Shown piece after piece: positions 1 through 7,621 of a stretch of DNA of 64,000 bases. The translations under genes and the position numbers were made by a program. Below the pieces are notes generated by a model that searched no databases, was not told the DNA's origin, and saw only the letters and a program-made list of their open reading frames with translations. Each line of letters starts with the position of its first letter. Position 1 is the stretch's first letter. The stretch lies in contig JBLXDM010000007.1 in NCBI GenBank assembly GCA_048264125.1, positions 1 to 64,000 on the forward strand. The letters run 5' to 3'. The stretch comes from M1-B18 sp048264125 (GTDB lineage: Bacteria; Bacillota; Clostridia; Peptostreptococcales; Natronincolaceae).

Positions 1-36
1 TACGGCGCGCGGGTTCGAATCCCGCCTTCTCCGCCA
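1..36 (+). tRNA. tRNA-Ser, 3' end only (cut by window start)
   Basis: The first 36 bases contain a T-arm (GGGTTCGAATCCC), the 3' strand of an acceptor stem and an encoded CCA at 34-36. The discriminator base is G, which is typical of tRNA-Ser, and the preceding GGCGCGC fits the end of a class II variable arm. The anticodon is outside the window, so the isotype is inferred. Confidence 0.7.
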
Positions 37-44
37 ATATATAT

Positions 45-121
45 CCGGGTGTAGCGCAGTTTGGTAGCGCACATGGTTTGGGACCATGGGGTCGGGAGTT
101 CGAATCTCTCCACCCGGACCA
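45..121 (+). tRNA. tRNA-Pro (TGG)
   Basis: The 7-bp acceptor stem CCGGGTG/CACCCGG closes a complete cloverleaf with CCA encoded at 119-121. The anticodon loop TTTGGGA gives anticodon TGG, reading proline CCN codons. It lies 8 nt after tRNA-Ser and 11 nt before the next tRNA, so the cluster is probably co-transcribed. Confidence 0.95.
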
Positions 122-132
122 GCAGTATATTG

Positions 133-209
133 GGGCCTTTAGCTCAGTTGGTTAGAGCGTCCGGCTCATAACCGGTAGGTCCGGGGTTCGAGTCCCTGAA
201 GGCCCACCA
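133..209 (+). tRNA. CAT-anticodon tRNA (tRNA-Ile2 or elongator tRNA-Met)
   Basis: The acceptor stem GGGCCTT/AAGGCCC and the encoded CCA are intact. The anticodon loop CTCATAA gives CAT. The initiator hallmark of three G-C pairs in the anticodon stem is absent. The C4-G69 and C5-G68 pairs and the A37-A38 loop bases resemble tRNA-Ile2, whose C34 TilS turns into lysidine, so Ile2 is at least as likely as elongator Met. Bases 27 and 43 form a T-T mismatch. Confidence 0.85.
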
Positions 210-268
210 TTATTTTAATCATTTACTAAAGGTAGATGACTAAAATAATGGTAATGAATTTCTAACAC

Positions 269-298
269 AGTCCTCTACGGAGGACTTATCTTTTTTTT
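269..298 (+). terminator. Terminator after the Ser-Pro-CAT tRNA cluster
   Basis: AGTCCTC (269-275) and GAGGACT (280-286) form a 7-bp stem with a TACG tetraloop, followed by an eight-T run at 291-298. Confidence 0.85.
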
Positions 299-313
299 GA
301 GAGTACAATAATT

Positions 314-386
314 GCCCAGATAGCTCAGTCGGTAGAGCAGGGGACTGAAAATCCCCGTGTCGATGGTTCGATTCCGACTCTGGGCA
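314..386 (+). tRNA. tRNA-Phe (GAA), CCA not encoded
   Basis: GCCCAGA/TCTGGGC form the acceptor stem and the anticodon loop CTGAAAA gives GAA. The bases after the discriminator A386 are TCA, not CCA. Mature ends therefore depend on 3' trimming and CCA addition, unlike the neighbouring tRNAs, which encode CCA. A terminator precedes it, so it may have its own promoter in the AT-rich 299-313 spacer or depend on read-through. Confidence 0.93.
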
Positions 387-394
387 TCAAACTG

Positions 395-430
395 AAATAA
401 GCCGGTCCAATAGGATCGGCTTATTTGTTT
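395..430. terminator. Bidirectional terminator between tRNA-Phe and the exonuclease gene
   Basis: A 14-bp stem (395-408 with 413-426) with an AATA loop starts with AAATAAGCCG and ends with CGGCTTATTT. A and T runs on the two sides let it stop both tRNA-Phe (plus) and the minus-strand gene ending at 434. Confidence 0.85.
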
Positions 431-433
431 ATA

Positions 434-1462
434 TTATTTATTAAGGATATTAATCAGCAGCTGTTTTTTTAGCTCAATTACTGCAAGAATACTGGCAGGA
501 TGTCGGCAATCTATAATTAAAAAATGCTGGTGAATAATGGATTTATCTGCAAGGGCAGAGACAAAGTCGGGACCTTCTATAGGAAAATCATTAATATCTA
601 CATAATAATATTTCTCCTTAGTGGCTAGCTTGCCCATTAGTAATGAAAGCTCAAACTCAAATACACCGGCTGAAGGCTTCCACTTGAAAGAATAATTGCT
701 GTGATAATGAAGCTCCTCTTGAAGTAATTTAAGCCTAGTAGCTCTTCCTCTAAAGCGTAGCTTCCCCTCTACAATTGAAAAATCATATGGGTTGTAATAG
801 AATTCCAATGGTTCAGGGCTTTTCTCTATATGGAGCCGACTGATAAAGCTATGCGCCATCAGCGGTAGAAAATCGAATATCTTCAGGAGCTTTGATAAAT
901 AGTATATATCTTCAAGATTGTGGAGAAGTATTTTTTCCTCCAGCTCAGATGCCCTCGTGTTCACATATTCCTTGTACAGCTCTATGCTATCCTTACCGCT
1001 GATGGTATCCTTACGATTTATTCCGAGTAGTCCCTCAACTGTCTTTAGCCTGTAGTTATCCAGCCCAAGAAACTCCTGATACCTCCGAATATACGTCAAT
1101 AGATCCATGTGAAGGCTCTCCTGAATATCCCAGCTTAAGGAATGCTCTAGCATACGGGCTTGTATAAAAGGAATGTCGAAGGCATTTCCATTATAGGTAA
1201 TATATGTATCAAATTGCTGTATATCCTTTAGGAACAATTGAAGTATATCCCGCTCCTCAAGCGAATTTTCAGCCAAGAGCTGCTTAATTATAAGCTGGTC
1301 CCCTGCCCTATATAAATATCCTATAAGAATAATTTTATGGAACTTTCTGCTTAGTCCAAGCGTCTCTATATCTATACAGCAAAAATTGCTATTGCATAGA
1401 ATATCAAATACAGATTTAGGTATAAACAAATCTTCATTAAATTCCTTTGTAATCACCTTCAT
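434..1462 (-). CDS. YprB-like RNase H-fold 3'-5' exonuclease domain protein
   Basis: This 342-residue protein has the DnaQ/RNase H fold of the YprB family (RNase_H_2). Asp31 and Glu33 in CIDIETLG form the first metal-binding motif, followed by YNGNAFDIPF (second motif, around residues 93-102) and HNLEDIYYL (third motif, around 181-189). The C-terminal 120 residues are not recognised and may bind nucleic acid. The ATG has GGAGGG six bases upstream. In Bacillus, yprB neighbours a helicase gene; here the UvrD-like helicase is two genes away on the other strand, so shared work in repair is only a guess. Substrate unknown. Confidence 0.8.
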   Translation of the reverse strand: MKVITKEFNEDLFIPKSVFDILCNSNFCCIDIETLGLSRKFHKIILIGYLYRAGDQLIIKQLLAENSLEERDILQLFLKDIQQFDTYITYNGNAFDIPFIQARMLEHSLSWDIQESLHMDLLTYIRRYQEFLGLDNYRLKTVEGLLGINRKDTISGKDSIELYKEYVNTRASELEEKILLHNLEDIYYLSKLLKIFDFLPLMAHSFISRLHIEKSPEPLEFYYNPYDFSIVEGKLRFRGRATRLKLLQEELHYHSNYSFKWKPSAGVFEFELSLLMGKLATKEKYYYVDINDFPIEGPDFVSALADKSIIHQHFLIIDCRHPASILAVIELKKQLLINILNK

Positions 1463-1531
1463 AATGACCCTCCAAATAAATTTCTAACTATATGATATCA
1501 AATTATATCAAAAAAACAAAAGAAAAAAATG

Positions 1532-1560
1532 TTGATTTTTGTTTAGTGGGGGTATATAAC
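1532..1560 (+). promoter_or_regulatory. Sigma-A-type promoter for the SLH gene
   Basis: TTGATT (1532-1537), a 17-nt spacer and TATAAC (1555-1560). It lies about 75 nt upstream of the start codon, in an AT-rich spacer. Confidence 0.5.
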
Positions 1561-1635
1561 TCTTAAGCGTCACAAGGTTAAAGGTGATAATAGGAATTAC
1601 ATACAGTAAAAGCTTAGGAAAAGGGGGAGTTTGAT

Positions 1636-3033
1636 TTGAAAAGAAAGTCTACCAGAATTATATTGAGTATTTTAGTATTAATATTGAGTTTACAGACCTC
1701 CTTTGGTTTTATCATGTTCGGTGATGTGGAAAATCATTGGAGTAAGGAATATGTAAAATGGGACTCCAGCCACCTACAGCTAATAGATGGTTACGAGGAT
1801 GGCACCTTTAGGCCGGATGAAAGAATAAGCAGAATGGATTTTGTAACAGCCTTGAACAATCTTTTACATGCAAAAGAGCTATATGATGACTTGGATACCA
1901 TAGAATTTAAATATGAGGTAGATTACTCAGATATTGAATTATATTCAGATGAGCATATTCATCTATGGGAGCTAAGCAATTACATAAACGAAAAAAATAA
2001 TACCGGGATTCGATTTATGGATATTTTCGTTGGGGAAGAATTTTTCCCAAATGAAACGATAACAAGATATGAGGCAGCGCTATTAGCAAGGGCGGTTACG
2101 ACAGCACCTATAGTTAAAAGTACTGCTGTGTATGAGGATTTTAGTGAAGGAAGGACATATTATAAAGAAATCAATGAATTGATAAGCAACGGAATAATGA
2201 CCGGCTATGATGGATATTTAAACCTTGATCAGGAAATGACCCGTGGAGAATCTGTCGTAATTTTAAGTAGAATCTATGAGGATATGGTGTATATAGACTA
2301 TGATGAAATAGAGCTGATTCCAATAAAGCTGACGAATGAATATTACAATCAGCCGATATTCCAAAAGGATACCGGAGAGAGATCACCTGTACAGGAAAGA
2401 CAGTTTATAGATGCTGTTACCTCACTTGAATATATTTCGTTTGTGGGATATATCCCTTACAACGAAAGACATCTATATGATCCTCAACCATTGCAAACAC
2501 TTCTGCGCTTAAAGCAAGAGGGCTATGAAAATGTTATAGGGCTCAACTACTATCTTATAAAATATGATAAAACCCTAGAAATACAGGAGGCACTGGAGCT
2601 AATACAGGAGGGCTTGATTGCGATAGAGGGAAACAGCATGGCAGATATTGAAGGTATCGATGAGTTTTTAGTTCTGGCAAAGGATTATACCACCTCACAG
2701 GAGGTGCTTAGAACTGCAGAGGTATTATTTCAGCAGGCCAACGATATAGATTCAATGCTTTCCATAGGACTATATATTGCAGAGCAATATGAAGCAGCGA
2801 ATAATACAGAAAAGCTGTTGGAAATATACGAATTACTATATTCTAAAACTGATAATATGGATATTAAATCAGAGCTATTAAACAATTATATCTACTATAT
2901 GGTAAAGCAGAGGGGGACAGCTTCAGCACTTGAGGAGCTGAATTCCATTAAGACAGTGGCAGAGGCTGAAAATACAACCGCCGAGCATCTGAAGATAATA
3001 GACGCACTTATAAAACTACTGCTAATGCAATAA
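1636..3033 (+). CDS. S-layer homology (SLH) domain surface protein
   Basis: The 465-residue protein begins with a signal peptide (KRKS, then a hydrophobic stretch to about residue 25). It is followed by SLH-type repeats at about 28-75 (FGDVENHW...DGYEDGTFRPD), 95-150 (degenerate, FFPNETITRYEAAL) and 160-212 (YEDFSEG...GYDGYLNLDQEMTRGE). SLH modules anchor proteins to pyruvylated secondary wall polymer. The remaining 250 residues look like helical TPR-type repeats and have no enzymatic motif. The start is TTG with AGGGGGAG six bases upstream. It stands alone between its own promoter and terminator. Confidence 0.85.
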   Translation: MKRKSTRIILSILVLILSLQTSFGFIMFGDVENHWSKEYVKWDSSHLQLIDGYEDGTFRPDERISRMDFVTALNNLLHAKELYDDLDTIEFKYEVDYSDIELYSDEHIHLWELSNYINEKNNTGIRFMDIFVGEEFFPNETITRYEAALLARAVTTAPIVKSTAVYEDFSEGRTYYKEINELISNGIMTGYDGYLNLDQEMTRGESVVILSRIYEDMVYIDYDEIELIPIKLTNEYYNQPIFQKDTGERSPVQERQFIDAVTSLEYISFVGYIPYNERHLYDPQPLQTLLRLKQEGYENVIGLNYYLIKYDKTLEIQEALELIQEGLIAIEGNSMADIEGIDEFLVLAKDYTTSQEVLRTAEVLFQQANDIDSMLSIGLYIAEQYEAANNTEKLLEIYELLYSKTDNMDIKSELLNNYIYYMVKQRGTASALEELNSIKTVAEAENTTAEHLKIIDALIKLLLMQ

Positions 3034-3043
3034 GCACTTACTG

Positions 3044-3075
3044 GAGATAAGCCAATGGTTTATCTCTTTTCTTTG
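3044..3075 (+). terminator. Terminator of the SLH gene
   Basis: GAGATAA (3044-3050) pairs with TTATCTC (3060-3066), extended by an inner CC/GG, and is followed by a T-rich tract. Confidence 0.7.
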
Positions 3076-3156
3076 TTCTCTTGCCTTTTATAACCGCTGA
3101 AATTATGATAAACTTAATAGGGTCAAATTGTTTAATAAACTTATGAGGTGTAATTA

Positions 3157-5193
3157 ATGAGCTTTGAAAATATAAAAAATTATAATACCCAGCAGCAGGC
3201 AGCTATTGAGCATCTAAAGGGTCCTTGTCTGGTTTGTGCAGGACCTGGCTCAGGAAAGACAACAGTAATAGTTAATCGAGTGCTTAATTTGATTTATAAG
3301 CATAGGGTTAACCCAGCAAATATTTTAGTAATAACATATACGAAGGCTGCTGCAGAGGAAATGAAGAGCAGATTTCATGAATTGGCTGCATACAACGGTC
3401 ACAGGGCGAATGTAAGCTTCGGTACCTTCCACTCGGTATTTTACAGGGTATTGAGGGAAAGGTATCACTACGGACTGAACAACATAATCAGTGATTACGA
3501 AAAGCAGAATGCCCTCAGAAATATTATCAGAACCCTCGGGCTGGTAAATTATGAGGACGCAGAGGTCTTGAAGGGGCTAATAAATGACATAAGCAGCCTT
3601 AAGAGCTCTGTGGATAAGGGTTCCTTTCAGCCCGTCTCAATGGCTGCTGAGGACTTTAAGAGGGTATATGGCTGTTATGAGAATTATAAGCAGGATTGCC
3701 ATAAGATTGATTTTGACGATATGCTGGAGAAATGCTATGGACTGCTGCTGGAGGAGGAAAATGTACTTAATGGGCTTCGAAGACAATATCAATACATATT
3801 AATAGATGAATTTCAGGATATTAATGAAATCCAGTTTGCTATTGTTAAAATGCTTACTCATCCACTTAACAATATATTTGTAGTGGGAGATGACGACCAA
3901 TCAATTTATAGCTTTAGGGGGGCCAGACCTGAGTTTATATTGGATTTTACAAAGGAATTTCCAAAGGCTGAGAAAATAATTATCAGCAATAACTATAGGT
4001 CACAGGAAAAAATCATCAGTGCAGCAAATTTATTGATTGAAAACAATTCCTCTAGAATCGAAAAGAGCATAGCTGCTACAAAGCCACCGTTGGAGGATAT
4101 TCGGTTAATATATCCAGAGAATAGGGGAGAGGAAAACCGGCAGATTGTCGAGCTGATAAATAATTGTATTCAAAATGGCTGTAGCTATAGGGACATAGCA
4201 ATTGTATATAGAACGAACCTACTGGCAAATAGTATTATTAATTCTCTGCTGGAGAGTCAAATTCCCTTCCAATGCAGAGATCATATCAGCAATATATATG
4301 AGCACTGGGCTGTGGAGGATATTTTAAGCTATTTAAAGCTGGCGGTAACAGGCGACAATCCCCATTTGCTGGCATCAATAATCAATAAGCCCACAAGATA
4401 TATCTCAAGGAAAATGGCGGAGGCCGCTCATGGACCAGAGGGCTGCTCCTTCACAAATATTATGATGAAGGGTGAGCTTAAGCCCTATCAGCTGAAGCGA
4501 TTGATACAGCTGAGGCAGGATTTATCGATTCTGAAAAGCAAGAGCTCCTATGAGGCCATTGCTTATATCAGAAGGGAAATCGGCTATGACAAGCATATTG
4601 AGGATTACTGTGTAGAAAAGCAGCTATCCAGTGTGGATTTATTTGAGGTTCTGGACGAAATTCAAGAGCTTGCTTTAAAATATGATAAAATACAGGATTT
4701 TATAGATTGTGTCAATAGCTTTAAGCTCAGGCTTAAGCAGCACAAGGCAGCCAAGAGCAATGATAATGAGGTGCTGCTTACCACCATGCATAGCGCAAAG
4801 GGACTGGAATTTAGAGTGGTTATAGTAATAGGTGCTGTAGAGGGCTTAATACCCCACTATAAATCAGAGGCCAATGATGAGACCCTTGAGGAGGAACGAA
4901 GGCTGTTTTATGTTGCAGTTACCAGGGCTAAGGAGCTGCTGGTTATAAGCTCCCCCCGCTTTCGATACGATAAAAAAGCCGAGATTTCAAGGTTTGTTGA
5001 CGAAATGGCGCTTCGGGAGAGGCTGTCGGGGAATATTTCAAAGGGGCAGGAGATTTTACATAGAGCCTTCGGTAAAGGCATCGTGGAAATGATAAAGGAC
5101 AGGATTATGACAGTCAGATTTATTAAAGGTGATCAGATCAAAGAGCTGGATATTGAAATATGCGTAAATAACGGGCTCATAGAGAAGCTATAG
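3157..5193 (+). CDS. UvrD/Rep/PcrA-type superfamily 1 DNA helicase
   Basis: The 678-residue protein carries the SF1A helicase motifs in order: Walker A GPGSGKT at 29-35, motif Ia (VITYTKAAAEEM), Walker B with DEFQD at about 217, motif III GDDDQSIYSFRGA at about 248, motif IV NNYRS, motif V (TMHSAKGLEFRVVIVIG) and motif VI (VAVTRAKELL). It unwinds DNA 3' to 5' using ATP. It is shorter than PcrA (about 730) and lacks the usual PcrA C-terminal tail. The last 60 residues (FGKGIVEMIKDRIMTVRF) resemble the Tudor-like end seen in this family. ATG start with a weak GAGGTG site upstream. Its role is repair or conflict resolution; no partner gene is adjacent. Confidence 0.93.
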   Translation: MSFENIKNYNTQQQAAIEHLKGPCLVCAGPGSGKTTVIVNRVLNLIYKHRVNPANILVITYTKAAAEEMKSRFHELAAYNGHRANVSFGTFHSVFYRVLRERYHYGLNNIISDYEKQNALRNIIRTLGLVNYEDAEVLKGLINDISSLKSSVDKGSFQPVSMAAEDFKRVYGCYENYKQDCHKIDFDDMLEKCYGLLLEEENVLNGLRRQYQYILIDEFQDINEIQFAIVKMLTHPLNNIFVVGDDDQSIYSFRGARPEFILDFTKEFPKAEKIIISNNYRSQEKIISAANLLIENNSSRIEKSIAATKPPLEDIRLIYPENRGEENRQIVELINNCIQNGCSYRDIAIVYRTNLLANSIINSLLESQIPFQCRDHISNIYEHWAVEDILSYLKLAVTGDNPHLLASIINKPTRYISRKMAEAAHGPEGCSFTNIMMKGELKPYQLKRLIQLRQDLSILKSKSSYEAIAYIRREIGYDKHIEDYCVEKQLSSVDLFEVLDEIQELALKYDKIQDFIDCVNSFKLRLKQHKAAKSNDNEVLLTTMHSAKGLEFRVVIVIGAVEGLIPHYKSEANDETLEEERRLFYVAVTRAKELLVISSPRFRYDKKAEISRFVDEMALRERLSGNISKGQEILHRAFGKGIVEMIKDRIMTVRFIKGDQIKELDIEICVNNGLIEKL

Positions 5194-5222
5194 CGTACCA
5201 TTCAGGCTCTAGGTAAATAAGC

Positions 5223-5256
5223 AACCCCCCGATATTATTTGAATACCGGGGGGTTT
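5223..5256. terminator. Bidirectional terminator, helicase/asparaginase
   Basis: AACCCCCCG (5223-5231) pairs with CGGGGGGTT (5247-5255), extended inward by TATT/AATA. It sits between convergent genes and has a T run on the plus side. Confidence 0.85.
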
Positions 5257-5262
5257 ATTTAT

Positions 5263-6261
5263 TTATTTTCTTTTATATTGAGTCAACTCTATAATTTCCT
5301 TCAGACCTTCTGTATCGGTGGTAACGCTTAAGGCCAGCATCAGCTTAATCCTTGCTTTTTGACCGGGTAAATCTCCACCTAATATAACCCCAAGGTTTCT
5401 TAGGGTTCTACCGCCACCTACATATCCATAGGTGTCCAGGACCCTTCCTGTAGGGCAACGAGATACCATAACCACCGCCACCTTATGGTTGATGGCATAT
5501 TCAATTCCCTCTATCATACTAGGAGGAACATTGCCTCTACCAAGGGCTTCAATGACAAGCCCCTTTGCGCCTGTATCAACACAATATTTAACCAGTCGAG
5601 AATCCATACCTGCAACGCACTTTATCAAATCAACCTCCGGTACTATTCTGTCGGTTTCTATATGCTGGCGAATCACTATGTCCCTATGAAAAATAACCTC
5701 GTCGTTGTCCACAATTCCTAAAGGCCCGAATTCCAAAGACTTAAAGGTGTCAAGGCTCAGGGTATTTGTCTTTGTAACCTCACTGGCGGCATTTACCTCA
5801 TTATTCATGACCACCAGCACCCCCTTGTCCTTAGACTGGGGAGATATGGCTGTACAGACGGCTGCCGCAAGATTACTGGGGCCATCATAGCCCAGCTCTG
5901 AGCTGTTTCTCATGGCGCCTACCACTATTATAGGCTTAGATGAGGATATGGATAAATCCAAAAGATAGGCGGTTTCCTCCAATGTATCGGTGCCGTGGGT
6001 TATTACTATTCCGGTTATATCCTCACGCCCAAGGATTTCTACAACCAACTTTCTTAGATCCACCATAAGACCTAAATCGATATGGGGGCCCGGTAGCTTT
6101 GAAAAATTATAGGTTTCAATTTCAGCGTATTTATCAATATTTGTAACTAAAGAAAGTATCTCCTGGCTTGACAGGGAAGGGATTGCTGCACCTATTCTAG
6201 GGTCAACCGACATTGATATGGTACCACCGGTAAAAACAACTGCAACCTTTGGCTTATCCAT
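5263..6261 (-). CDS. ansA: L-asparaginase (type I, cytosolic)
   Basis: The enzyme hydrolyses L-asparagine to aspartate and ammonia. In the 332 residues, the N-terminal TGGTISM motif holds the nucleophilic Thr and THGTDTLEETAY holds the Thr-Asp pair of the second catalytic motif. The length matches the family. No signal peptide is present, which suggests a cytosolic enzyme. The ATG has TAGGAGGT six bases upstream. It is monocistronic, closed by a bidirectional terminator. Confidence 0.93.
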   Translation of the reverse strand: MDKPKVAVVFTGGTISMSVDPRIGAAIPSLSSQEILSLVTNIDKYAEIETYNFSKLPGPHIDLGLMVDLRKLVVEILGREDITGIVITHGTDTLEETAYLLDLSISSSKPIIVVGAMRNSSELGYDGPSNLAAAVCTAISPQSKDKGVLVVMNNEVNAASEVTKTNTLSLDTFKSLEFGPLGIVDNDEVIFHRDIVIRQHIETDRIVPEVDLIKCVAGMDSRLVKYCVDTGAKGLVIEALGRGNVPPSMIEGIEYAINHKVAVVMVSRCPTGRVLDTYGYVGGGRTLRNLGVILGGDLPGQKARIKLMLALSVTTDTEGLKEIIELTQYKRK

Positions 6262-6357
6262 CTTAAACCTCCTAATGAACTTTATATGAGCAATGATGCT
6301 GCAACAATATTATATATTATGCTGCTGGATTTGTGAACAGCAAAGGCAGAAAATTAA

Positions 6358-6427
6358 TCAAGGAAATTGGATAATAAAGATGAGCAGTAGATGGTGATGC
6401 GCTATGCCTTTCATAATATTATAGGAT
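6358..6427. repeat. Degenerate, core-less copy of the MITE-like repeat (copy D)
   Basis: AAGGAAATTGGATAATAAAG followed by ATGAGCAGTAG matches one end of the repeat at 38425-38608. About 35 nt later GCGCTATG...TCATAATATTATAG matches the other end. The internal TTTATACAAAGT-flanked core is missing. This is the weakest member of the family. Confidence 0.35.
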
Positions 6428-6587
6428 ACTAGGGACTTTGGGAATATAGGAAGACTATTGTAAATATGATAGAATATTTTATGGTTTATTTTGAATATAG
6501 CTATAAATATGACATAAATTTTAATAAGTAAAATATTATCGAAATTGCTTATTAGGAGGGATGCATTTCAAATATATAAAAAAAAGC

Positions 6588-6697
6588 AAAAAAAAACTGG
6601 GTCGCGGACCCAGTGTCACATCCTTTGATGTGATTCTTTCAAAAGGGGTATTGGGAATAGAGATTATATAATCGAGGTTACCAGGGGGATAACCACA
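6588..6697 (-). ncRNA. Candidate small regulatory RNA, about 105-110 nt
   Basis: On the minus strand there is a promoter with TTGCGT (6726-6731), a 17-nt spacer and TATAAT (6703-6708), predicting a start near 6697. The predicted transcript forms a stem GGTTAT/GTAACC whose loop is C-rich (CCCCCTG). A linker with a second C-run (AATACCCC) follows, then a CACATC/GATGTG hairpin, and finally a strong terminator (ACTGGGTC/GACCCAGT plus at least eight T, 6588-6614). No convincing protein is encoded. C-rich single-stranded loops are common in Firmicute sRNAs that bind G-rich ribosome-binding sites. I do not recognise the family. Confidence 0.6.
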
Positions 6698-6702
6698 GAC
6701 TA

Positions 6703-6731
6703 ATTATAACAAATTTCGACAAATTACGCAA
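6703..6731 (-). promoter_or_regulatory. Promoter of the candidate sRNA
   Basis: A minus-strand TTGCGT box at 6726-6731 and a perfect TATAAT at 6703-6708 are separated by exactly 17 nt. Confidence 0.6.
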
Positions 6732-6853
6732 CCTTTTTGACAAGAAAAAAATTTTTAATGACTGAAACCAATTTACGGTAATTACATAAATATGGTATGA
6801 TACATATTAAAGCATACAAGTATATACAATTTTTCATAAAGGAGACGGGAATT

Positions 6854-7462
6854 ATGGAGAAAATTGATGTCTTAATTAAAAATCTAGAAAAAAGAAAAAT
6901 ACCCGCAAGGTATTTTGAAACCAAGGAAGCTGCCGCAAAGGCAATACTTGAAGAAATTTCTCCAGGGGAAACTGTTGCAATCGGCGGCTCAATGACTATT
7001 AAGGACATGAACCTATACGAGGACTTGAAAAACGCAGGAAATGAAGTGCTATGGCACTGGATGGTGGAGCCTGAAAAACGAAAGGAATTGTTAAAGGAGG
7101 CTGCCTTTACAGATGTATATTTATCCAGTACGAATGCAATAACAGAGGGTGGAGAGCTGATTAATATTGACGGTGTAGGCAATAGAGTCAGTGGCATGTA
7201 TTTTGGCCATAAAAAGGCAATCGTTGTATGTGGCATTAATAAAATCTGCACCGATGTGATATCAGCGATGGATAGGGTGAAGCAAAGTGCCTGTCCACAA
7301 AATGCAAAGAGGCTGAATTTAAAGACCCCCTGTGCCATAACCAATGAATGCACTGACTGTCTGACTGCTGAGCGCATGTGTAATGTCACTACAATAATAA
7401 GCCATAAGCCAATGTCCACAGAGCTGAAGGTATATATTGTGGGTGAGGAGCTGGGGTATTAG
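6854..7462 (+). CDS. LUD-domain (LutC/DUF162-like) protein
   Basis: This 202-residue protein belongs to the LUD family, related to LutC of lactate utilisation. Visible features are GETVAIGGSMTIKDMNL at about 37-53 and the C-terminal CPQNAKRLNLKTPCAITNECTDC region with conserved cysteines. This single-domain subgroup is common in clostridia and its substrate is unknown. I chose ATG at 6854 because AAAGGAG lies nine bases upstream; the longer frame from 6797 has no ribosome site. No lutA/lutB genes are adjacent, so a lactate role is not supported by context. Confidence 0.8.
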   Translation: MEKIDVLIKNLEKRKIPARYFETKEAAAKAILEEISPGETVAIGGSMTIKDMNLYEDLKNAGNEVLWHWMVEPEKRKELLKEAAFTDVYLSSTNAITEGGELINIDGVGNRVSGMYFGHKKAIVVCGINKICTDVISAMDRVKQSACPQNAKRLNLKTPCAITNECTDCLTAERMCNVTTIISHKPMSTELKVYIVGEELGY

Positions 7463-7497
7463 CAGTGCAATTAATAACGAATAATGAATAATAAAGG

Positions 7498-7523
7498 GCG
7501 AGGCTTTGGGCTTCGCTTTTTTT
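7498..7523 (+). terminator. Terminator of the LUD gene
   Basis: GCGAGGC (7498-7504) pairs with GCTTCGC (7510-7516), including one G-T pair, followed by seven T. Confidence 0.8.
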
Positions 7524-7557
7524 CGTTCTAATTGGACATACTATTTATCAGGAAAAC

Positions 7558-7586
7558 TTTACAAAGACCAGATATTTAGATATGAT
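7558..7586 (+). promoter_or_regulatory. Promoter of the cysteine desulfurase-thiI operon
   Basis: TTTACA (7558-7563), a 17-nt spacer and TATGAT (7581-7586), about 35 nt upstream of the ATG at 7622. Confidence 0.6.
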
Positions 7587-7621
7587 ATTAGCTGTAAACA
7601 TAATGGATTGAAGGTGAACTA

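Noticed and set aside
6561..6671. 36-codon frame starting MHFKYIKKSKKK on the plus strand
   Set aside because: The ribosome site is only one base from the ATG, and the sequence is the complement of the sRNA terminator and stems.
6724..7419. 231-codon minus-strand frame
   Set aside because: Antisense to the LUD gene, which has motifs and a ribosome site; the minus frame has neither.
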